NCBI GenBank assembly: GCA_015680685.1
Contig: MNCI01000651.1
Span: forward strand, 852,168 to 916,167
Direction: 5' to 3'
Source: Gnetum montanum
Lineage: Eukaryota > Streptophyta > Gnetopsida > Gnetales > Gnetaceae
DNA length: 64,000 nt
Part shown: piece after piece, positions 56,016-64,000 of the stretch
How the letters are laid out: each line of letters opens with the position of its first letter
Numbering within the stretch: the stretch's first letter is position 1
Notes under the pieces: model-generated
Database searches by the model: none
What the model was told of the DNA's origin: nothing
Seen by the model: the letters and a program-made list of their open reading frames with translations, nothing else
Position numbers and translations under genes: made by a program

Positions 56016-57875
56016 TATAGTGACCGAAAACGTCAGTGGCTGGAACACCGAGAGCTTGCTAGGCGAACAATTTAACCCCAGATCCTTGTGAGGGCCGTGC
56101 TGGGAAAAAATGGAAGCAGGGCTCCCTGAATGGTTTGGTCAATTAGACAGGGACTTAATCGGTGTATCTTAACCTTACATAAATGTTTGTTTTGAAAGTG
56201 AGGCACATGAGATAAATCGATGATCAATAAATGCGAGATGGCAAAAATAGGGAAAAATAATGATTATAGTGAGGAAATAGCAAAACAAAATCATGTGAGA
56301 AAGTGCACCATCCCAAAGTTGCGGATTTGATTCTTTGCCTTGTTTGAAAGATGTACAATAGGTTATGCAATGTCGAAGAGACACTGCTTACATCGAGCGA
56401 TATAGTCACAGTTCTTCTACTTGCTGATTTGTTTACTAAGATGTCAAGATGCTTGAATCACAAAGAGATGTTTGGAGCCAACTAGAGAACTCAAAGGTAA
56501 CTAGAAAGTTAAAGAAAAATGCCAACTATGCTTTCTGAAAGCCAACTGCACGCAAAAAGCCCACCAAGCCAATTGCTCTTGCCAATGTCAAAAAAAGCTA
56601 ACCCTTTGAGTGTTATTTGCCAAGGTATTTATAGGGCCAGGAGTAGGAGAGAAATGTGATTTGGATGCCACATGTCCTAGACCCCACAAAGTGCTAACAT
56701 GCCCATATCATGTAGGCATGCAAAGCTAGATGTGAACTTGGTTACACTATGACCATACCATCGGAACTACATGTGTTGAGATCTAGTGTGCTAACAACGC
56801 AAGCGAAATGGAGCCTATGCTCCAGGACTACATCTTCCCTGCTCTTATGAGTAGGATCAAGCATAGGAACAAAGTTTTGGGAGCTAACCAGGGATGTGCA
56901 AAATGAAGTGAAATTGCTGATCTTGCTAAGGAGATGCCAAAGTGAGAAAGATTGTTATTAACAAGTTTTGGAGTTACCTGAAGACGTCTTGATGCTTCTG
57001 TATCAGTGTTGCATTAATCACACTATCAAGCACATTGGCATAGCATAAGTGACTACTTGCTATGCTGTGCTACGCTACGTAGCATAGCATAGTGTAGCCA
57101 CTGGTCTTGGCTGAAATTTGTGTTGGAGCTGAAAAGCATTTGTCTGAGGCTTAATCATGCTAACAACTGCAACCTTTGTCCTTCATGTTGGGAAGCCTTT
57201 GAACTCGCTGAACTTATGTTTGAAAAACCTTCACTGCTTTTGCATTGTTACTACGTTGTTCTACACTACATAGTGTAGCACAGTGTAGCAGCTAGTGTAT
57301 CCTGCTTCTTCATTCAATCTGTCATTTTCTAGCAAGAAACTTTTCTCAAGGCCTAGGGGCTAAGCGGGGCAACTGATTTTGGAGGCCAAAGTGCTATCGA
57401 GTGCAACTTTCTTGTTAGACTCACTTGGCAAGATGGGCCTTTCTGCTTTTCCTTTGCTACACTACATAGCGTAGCACCTTGCATTGACTAAATCTTGACT
57501 TGTTTTGTAATCATTCTGTCAATTCACACTTGGACGCTTGAGCAACTATCTTTCAAGGCTTGCTATGCTGCATAGCATAGCAGACTTCCTCATTAGAAAA
57601 CTTGCCAAACTATTTTGCTCATCCCAAACACTTTCGACAACTCCCAGTATAGTTTCTGGGTAGACTATCAGCTGGGTCAATTGTCCAGTTGGGCAAGCTA
57701 GAGAGTCCATCGGGCCTGTCAACTCTGGAGATAGAAAACTTGCCAGATTGGATAGTCCAACCTTAATGTCTACATTTTCCTGCTGAACTATCATGATGCT
57801 GCACTTGTGGAATTCCTTGCCTAAATTCCAAGACCCTACTGAAGCATAAGGGTCCTAAAATTTTATGGTGTTTCA
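56016..57875 (-). repeat. 5' LTR of element A (right copy, 1,860 bp)
   Basis: Full-length partner of 38,966-40,863. TATA box on minus at 56,626-56,633; GCTACG-type palindrome groups at about 57,040-57,590. Confidence 0.95.
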
Positions 57876-60501
57876 GCACCTTCCATGGACACAGTAGTTG
57901 TGAGAACATCTGATTAGCCTTGACATACCAAGCTATAAACAGTCGTCATTCCTCTTCATAGGCTCTAGCTTTGTGTTTGTATTCTTGGTAATCTGTGAGC
58001 TGTCGAGCCAAGTCTGCCACGACATCTCTTTGTCCTTGGTAGCTGGTTTTGACTACCTCTAACTCAAAATTTTCCATTTCTAATTTCTACAGAATCTTCT
58101 TGTGCTCAGCAAATTTTGTTTCATATTTTGTATGGGTGGTTGCTAGCTACTTCTCTAACTCTATTCTCAGGTGGCCTGCTATTAACATGGCTAAGTTGGC
58201 ATATTATAGGTTTGCCAACTCCATGTGCTCCATATGATCTTGTATCTACAGGTCCTAATTTTTGAGCTCTACTTGGTAGGCAAATGCATAGGTATCCAAT
58301 ATGGCCTAACAATCAATGTTTTGAGCATTGAGAGTGTTGATATGAGCCTTGGCCATATGGATTTCTTTTTCAATTACTTGCTTGTACATCCCCACATGGT
58401 CCTTGAAGTGCTCCTTTAGTTTCTCATGTCTCTTGGCCTCGTTTTGCCATGCATTTATTTCAATGGCCATCTTTTGATGGATTGCGTGTACCTCCTCCAT
58501 TCAGAGGGTTCAATTTTCTCTAGTCAAGTAATTCATGTCTTGGTTAACCCTGACTAATTATTCTCATAACTGCTGAAAATTTTCTTCAAGAAAATTCTTT
58601 TATTTTTCCATAGTGGTCAACCAGAGATTGTCTACGGAAAGATATTCATTCTCCTCTTGCAAGGCCTATAGTACTTTAGCATGCACATATGTCTACGCTT
58701 GTGCCTTGGCAGCATCCCAATCGGCCTTGTCTTTCTCCTCCACCACTCTTTTATTATCTACCAACAATTTATTAAGTTGCTCCATCTAGAAGGAATCCAA
58801 CTAGTCTGTGGGGATAAATTAAGATGGATCCCACTATGTATCTTACAGGGTGATGAGCCTCTCTTGAAGTCTTTCCAACTCCACCTTTGCATGCTTAGCC
58901 TTGATCTTTGCCATGAACAACTTCTCTTTGGTGGAGATGAGGTTTTATTAAGTTGTTATAACATCTTGCGAGATGTCAAACAAGGATGTCATCACTTTTC
59001 TTATCTACAGCAACCGATCAAGAACATCCTCATGCTCTGTAGGAGTGATCGAGGGACCAACCAAAGTTTGAGCATCACATGCTCTTGTAAAGTATATTGG
59101 TGGCACAACATGAACATTGAATGATTCTTTGATATGGTTTGTGACCACTTCCATAGCTCTCGCTACATCTTGGTGTTGCATGACCACTATTGTGGCTCCT
59201 TCACTATCTTTTAATTACACCTGAAATGATGCAACATTCCCTAAGATCTGTTGTGACTAGTGCAATTCCCCTCCTCTTTCTTGGATTAACACTTCACCCC
59301 ATGCATGATTGATTGAGACCATGGATCATACGGTATCATTTATGACCCGGAAGAGGTTGGTCTCATCATGACTTCCCCAGCTAACCATCTCAACGATGGT
59401 CCTAAGATGGCTCATCGATGGTCAATAATCCTACGACGGTGGTGGTTGGTCTAGATAGCCTATGTTGGGCCCCACTTCTTGTTGTTGACTGGGCCTTGTG
59501 CTTGGGAGTTAGCTAGGCCCTGTAGTTTGAGCTGCAATGGGCCCCACCATCTATTCTTATTCCAGCTCTAGTGTCTCACCAACACTTTTTATTAGGGTTG
59601 GTGGCTTCAACAATTCAACGAATGAAGCATTTTGGGCCTTTTTGGGGATGTCATTGGTGTACCCTAGAATTCTAGCATGCTGACACAACTTCCTAATGAG
59701 ATAGGGGAAGAATAATGCGAACTTCCCTATCTTGCATTCCTCACACCACCTAAAAATATCTGTTAGATATAGATGGGGTAGGTTGGCATTAACCTTACCC
59801 ATCAATATCGCACTTCCTCTAGCTGCATATGTAGAGATTTTGTTCAGCCCTTTTGTGGGGAATATGTGATATGTACTAATCTTGAAATATATTCTCTCTT
59901 CCAATGTCAACTCTTCATACATTTTGTTCTCCTTCTCGTACACCCTTGTCAACTAGATCTTTCGCACATCAGCATCGAAGTGAGTGGGTAGGTGAGCAAA
60001 TTTTGGCCTTGTATTTGAAAGATTCAACACTTTCAAAATGGATTTGGCAAAAAAATCTATAGAAACACCACCAATATTAACTGTGGTGCCTTCTTCTTTA
60101 TTGTGCCAAAATTGGTACATCTCTCCCAGGTACTAGGCACCACTTTCAGAGAGAATAGGCCATAATGGGGATCCTTTGAGTTGGTCCCTGTCTACCTTAG
60201 GAGAAAACTCAGTGAAAGGTCCAAAGTTGAGTTTCACAATCATGGCTACTGACATGAACCTTTCATGGATTACCTAAACACATTCTAGTGCCAACGTGAG
60301 ATGTTGTCCCTATTCAGGTGCTCCAACAACTCCTCCTTCAGCCTGTCCCTATTGCACAATAACAAGAGGCTCTTGATGGATGTTGAATGATTGTGCCTCC
60401 TATTTTGTATATTCCTTTGGAGATTCCTAGCCTCTACCTCTCCTTGGTCATTCGAACGCACCTTGAGAGCGTCCTCCTTGCTATCCACATTTAGGGGCCA
60501 T
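57876..60501 (-). pseudogene. ORF3 of element D, main part (about 870 codons)
   Basis: From ATG at 60,501-60,499 (MAPKC) one frame can be read without a frameshift to the insertion site of A. About forty stop codons interrupt it, most of them TAG. The middle part (59,952-59,557) holds ISTYHIFPTKGLNKISTYAA, LPHLYLTDIFRWCEECKIGK and FALFFPYLIRKLCQHARILG. I think this matches the putative plant transposon protein domain (PF20167 type), though I cannot run the search. From about 58,950 on it is a long coiled coil (for example QKMAIEINAWQNEAKRHEKL). It stands where Athila elements have an env-like ORF, but I see no membrane segment. Function unknown. The last 55 or so codons are at 38,797-38,965. 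Confidence 0.8.
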
Positions 60502-60570
60502 CTGCAATCACACGGGGCTAATTATTAGTAAGGTTATTTACAAAATTTGACTTATACCCTTACTTCTTAC
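60502..60570 (-). other. Short intron in the 5' UTR of D ORF3
   Basis: On minus: donor AAAG then GTAAGAAG, a branch-point-like TTACTAATA, and acceptor GATTGCAG immediately before the ATG. Length 69 bp, near the lower limit for plant introns. Confidence 0.65.
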
Positions 60571-61003
60571 CTTTAATGAATTTTTTTCTTGTTTAGTGTG
60601 ATCCAGAGTTAAAGAATTTTACAAGAATGTCCCCTAAAAGTTTTGATATTGGGCCCAATTCGATTAGGTGGCTCCCAAATTTAATTCTCATGATGTGAAT
60701 GAAGACATAAAATTGATTTGGCAATGTGTTTAACATTTTTTTACGATCATTTACCCTTTATAATATCCTTTGAGCAATGATGAATTTTGAAAAAATTATG
60801 TGCAACTTGAAGCATACCCTTCCCCCATGACTAAGCTGAACACTTCGGGTTCAAGTAGGTTCAATCGGAATGAGAATCGAAGCGTTAACAAGCAAGTTAT
60901 GGTTGTTTAAACAATAGGCATGTAAGCTAGCAAGTTTGTGAAAGAAATTTGAACAACTCTCCTCTCATTAATAGTGTAAAATGATGTTGACATGCATAGG
61001 GGG

Positions 61004-61085
61004 TCCATATATATAGGTTTTATGGATGCGATATCGTGTACCCAATAGTGCAGACCCGATATCAGGTACTCGATATCACAGCCTA
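61004..61085 (-). promoter_or_regulatory. LTR-like promoter upstream of D ORF3
   Basis: Three or four GATATCG motifs about 20 bp apart (61,028-61,080) are followed on minus by CCTATATATATGG (61,004-61,016). The layout copies the LTR promoters of C and D. The flanking bases do not match those LTRs well, so it is either a captured old LTR piece or a separate internal promoter. Confidence 0.6.
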
Positions 61086-62630
61086 TTGAAAATAGGGTAC
61101 TTGATAAATTTGAAGCATTTTTGAATTTACAAGGCCAAGGATGAAGGATTTGAGGTTAATTTAAAAGGTCTAGGATAACATTGAATAGACCATAAGGCAC
61201 AAAAAGTATAATGAAGGGGGATTTTTCAATGAAATTCATGGATAGGATGAGGAAAAAGGACATGTTTTGGTGCATAGGAATGTTTGAATTAGGAGGATGT
61301 TAAGGGAAATAATAACATTGGTAATGCAGTATTCAGAGGGTATACGATGATGTGATGATGATGCATAATGAGTGTAAATTACCAAGGTTACACAAGTGGG
61401 TCCTCCCCAAAGCAGGTTCCTACCTATGATGCCCTTACGTAACCACCTTGAAAATGTTCGTAGGCACTAAAAGGGTGAAATGTAATCCACACAAATTTCA
61501 CAAAACACACACGTGGATACCACAATAATGAGGTATGAATTCTATGTGACACAAGACATGAGTCACACATACATGAATAACAAGATGAGGAAAATTGTAG
61601 AAGGGATTGCAAAGATTGGAACATGAGGTAATTGGTCCAAGGCATAATGAATCCTGAGTGTAGGGTGTGATTAATGTGTCATTAGCTTGTCACTCCAAAA
61701 TCAAGACCAAGTTAATTCCTCCGATTAATGATATCGCATTATTTCATCCAATGATGGACAACCATAAGAGCATCATGACAGCAAGGTGTACAATCACTTG
61801 GCATTTTGCTTAAGGGGGGAGTGATTTGGAATTTCTTTTGCGGCACTTTTTTCTTGATCGTTTCTTTTCTCTTTGTTTGGCTACATTCACACATTCTTAT
61901 TTTCTTTTTTTTTCTTTGTTTTGTTTTTTTTTAATGCTTAATCCAAAGAAGCCACCTACCTTCAAGCATGGGTGTATGTCTTTCTAGTGGGACACCCTAG
62001 AATAGCATTGGGTTTCTTTATTGAGTGCCTTTTATTACTCTTACTCCCATTTTTCATTAGATCTATAAGGATCTTAGTACAACCAGGCTACATGATAACT
62101 TTTACAGATGTCACTAAAGAGAATCCACAAGTCCCCTTGATGTCACACCCTAGCCATTCCCTCTTAGTCCATCATTTTTCACTCTGGGCATAATGAGCAA
62201 AAAATTACTTTTACGTTTTCATGATGACAAGAATATCATTGTACCCAGAGTAGAACCTCTTATTAATAGAATGGTTGGGTCGATGTGCTGGGCTCGCTGT
62301 GCAAGTAATTAGTCACTTGAGGCTTGATAGCATAGAACAACACCTTAACCAATGAGTCACATGAGTTTTTTATTCATAGATGAGATTACCCATAAAAAGA
62401 TAAAAAGAAAAAACAATAAATAAAAAGATAAAACAACAAATTGAAAGATTAAAAACTGGAAAACAAAAAATTGTAAAACTAAAGAAAAGAAAAAACATTT
62501 ATTAATTCTTCTTATTAGAATAGAGGATACCCCCCATAACTAAATAGTTGAGCATGGCTATAATTAATAAATGGAAGGTTGGGATCCTTGCATGTTGAAA
62601 ATGTTGGGGATAAATCATATCCAAACCACC
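61086..62630 (-). other. Spacer of element D; no protease, RT or integrase
   Basis: No pol domain is visible between gag and ORF3. T/A-rich runs on minus resemble the post-integrase spacer of element C, so pol was probably deleted. A segment at 61,392-61,432 resembles 27,690-27,730. A tRNA A-box-like block lies near 62,355. Confidence 0.5.
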
Positions 62631-64000
62631 AAGTGTCTTTTTAGGTGGTGGTTTGAATGTACCCAAATTGGGGTTCACACACTTGATTAATGATGAAATT
62701 GTGGGGCAAGTTAGAAGATGTGGTTAATTGATACAAAGTTGACCCACTATAGCACCCATGACCATAAGATGGTATGCAAGGATCGATATGTCTCCCTACA
62801 TCACTATATTCATTGGGCCACATGGTTGTTGGAGTAATGATTGGTGGCCCTGATAAGGTAACACGAGGCATTGGGTTTGAGGAGAAAGATGCACCATAGT
62901 GTTGAACTTGTGTTGAGTTAGAGGATGTAGTGGTCTCAAAACTGTGTTGTCCCTTTTTTTGGTTATGTCTAAAGAAGGGATGCCTTCAATGTTGTGGAGG
63001 ATTCCCATTGCAGTTGATAGTAGCATCACAAGTAATGTTCATGGGTTGATGTTGTGGTGCAAATCCTTTGGGCACAACTGATGGTGATGTAGAAGGGAGT
63101 AAAGGATAAGAATATTGAAATTGAGGAGAAGTGTAAGGCACATAAGGTGGTGGTCCTATTGGAGAGGATATGGGTTGGTAGTATTTAGGAGAATGATAAC
63201 AATGTGGTGAGAGAGAGGATGCTGACCCAGTTGGGGAAATAGGATGCAGAACCTAATAAGCACCTAGGTTTGGATGATATGAAGGGTGTGACCAGCTTGA
63301 GGGTGGCCTCCTCCACAATTGGGATCTTTTCCACTATGATTTAACATGGTATTTTTGTACAAACTTTGGATGTAACATTCTTCCCCAATTCTCATGTAAA
63401 TGTGCCAAGATTGGGCATTAACCTTTGGGGTGATCATACAAGAAAAGGTTACATTAATACATATGATTAGCAGTTGAGTTCTTATTTTCTTCAACCCTTC
63501 TTTCTAATTGTCTAGTGGTGTTCTTTCCTATTTCTTGATTCGTCATGGTTCTACCTCTAATAATGTTGGCATATTCTCCACATTTTTCATGTATCCATTC
63601 TGTCATCTTATTGATCTTTGCCTATATTTCATCTAGTGATTGTAGTATTGGGAAAGATGGTTCCACCTCCTTGAGATGAGTTGATTTTTCCTCTTCATGA
63701 TCATTAACCCTTGCTAATTTGAGATTTTGGTCCTGTTGAAATTTCTCAACATTCTCCCATTTAGCTAACTCTCCTTCTTATTTTTCTACCTACTTAATAA
63801 GCTTTTAGAATTGGTGGGTTCGTAGCTGGTATAGTTGATCTCAAGCATACATCCCTAGGGTCTCCCTTATTTCGTTACAGAGCCCATCTATGATGTGGTA
63901 CATTAGCCTTTTCTTGGAAAATCCATGGCTTGGACAATTTTTTAACAATGCATAATATCTTTCTAAGGCCATGTCCAAGGGTTCATGTTGCACTTGTTTC
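62631..64000 (-). pseudogene. gag of element D (runs off the right edge)
   Basis: On minus the capsid block HEPLDMALERYYALLKNCPS and SKKRLMYHIIDGLCNEIRET (63,985-63,870) corresponds to HEPLDDTIS...CPGYGYSQ in C. A charged helix then leads to a DHPKG-CPI block (63,435-63,405), which matches HPKGCCPIVSHL of C. After it comes a long proline/serine/tyrosine-rich region to about 62,640. TAG/TAA codons lie at about 63,838, 63,807 and 63,797. The start of gag and the 5' LTR of D are outside the window. Confidence 0.8.

Larger units (their letters stand above)
38966..57875 (-). mobile_element. Giant Tat-like Ty3/gypsy retrotransposon A (18.9 kb)
   Basis: Complete with two direct LTRs (38,966-40,863 and 56,016-57,875). 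They start TGAAACACCATAAAA, and the element is flanked by GCACG (38,961-38,965) and GCACC (57,876-57,880), a 5-bp target duplication with one change. Read on minus: 5' LTR, PBS, gag, protease, array, antisense gene (on plus), array, RT, RNase H, second RNase H, integrase, array, UTR, PPT, 3' LTR. The second, archaeal-type RNase H marks the Tat branch. It landed inside ORF3 of element D. All its ORFs carry stops, so it is not autonomous now. Confidence 0.95.

Noticed and set aside
57876-60501. Calling D ORF3 an envelope gene
   Set aside because: Position fits an env-like ORF, but I see no signal peptide or membrane segment; the middle looks like a plant transposon protein domain and the end is coiled coil.
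61004-61085. Calling this a complete LTR of a further element
   Set aside because: Only the motif array and TATA fit; no TG...CA ends, PBS or partner copy could be found.

Overview
This is a stretch of a large, repeat-bloated plant nuclear genome. The basis is one conserved plant-type spliced host gene, plant-type L1 LINEs, several layers of nested Ty3/gypsy LTR retrotransposons, and heavy loss of glutamine codons to TAG, as expected from cytosine methylation. A gymnosperm is my best guess from the intron and repeat style, but a large-genome angiosperm is not excluded. Bases 3198-3285 are an assembly gap (N).

Left part (1-15,190). A decayed L1 LINE (1-3,870) is followed by a coding relic with a coiled-coil tail. 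The only convincing host gene is the 3' half of a monodehydroascorbate reductase gene: six exons between 7,253 and 12,794 on +, all in frame with GT-AG borders. Its last intron (4.65 kb) is swollen by LINE pieces and an antisense coiled-coil relic. From 12,795 to 15,190 I see no gene.

Middle part (15,190-38,965). Fragments of chromodomain-type Ty3/gypsy elements on - lie beside a nearly full-length Athila-like element 'C' (17,709-27,130, +). C has both LTRs, a primer-binding site and gag-PR-RT-RNaseH-IN. Next is a Tat-like element 'B' (about 28,900-36,445, +) with a large internal deletion. B ends inside the RT of another - strand element 'H' (36,446-37,731), and H's gag is in turn cut by the LTR of 'D'.

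Right part (37,732-64,000). Athila-like element D (-) runs to the right edge and is split by a giant Tat-like element 'A' (38,966-57,875, 18.9 kb, -). A has 1.9-kb LTRs, a 4/5-matching 5-bp target duplication, a PPT, a candidate PBS and two RNase H domains. Between its protease and RT, A carries a complete-looking spliced gene on the opposite strand with its own TATA box. D carries a third ORF of about 900 codons just before its 3' end, preceded by its own LTR-like promoter and a short 5'-UTR intron.

Best candidates for something undescribed: (1) the antisense spliced gene inside A, bounded by arrays of small hairpin repeats; (2) clusters of short self-complementary motifs, a different motif in each element family, placed upstream of the TATA box in several LTRs; (3) the private promoter of D's ORF3. 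All transposon genes are broken by stops or frameshifts; only the reductase exons are clean.
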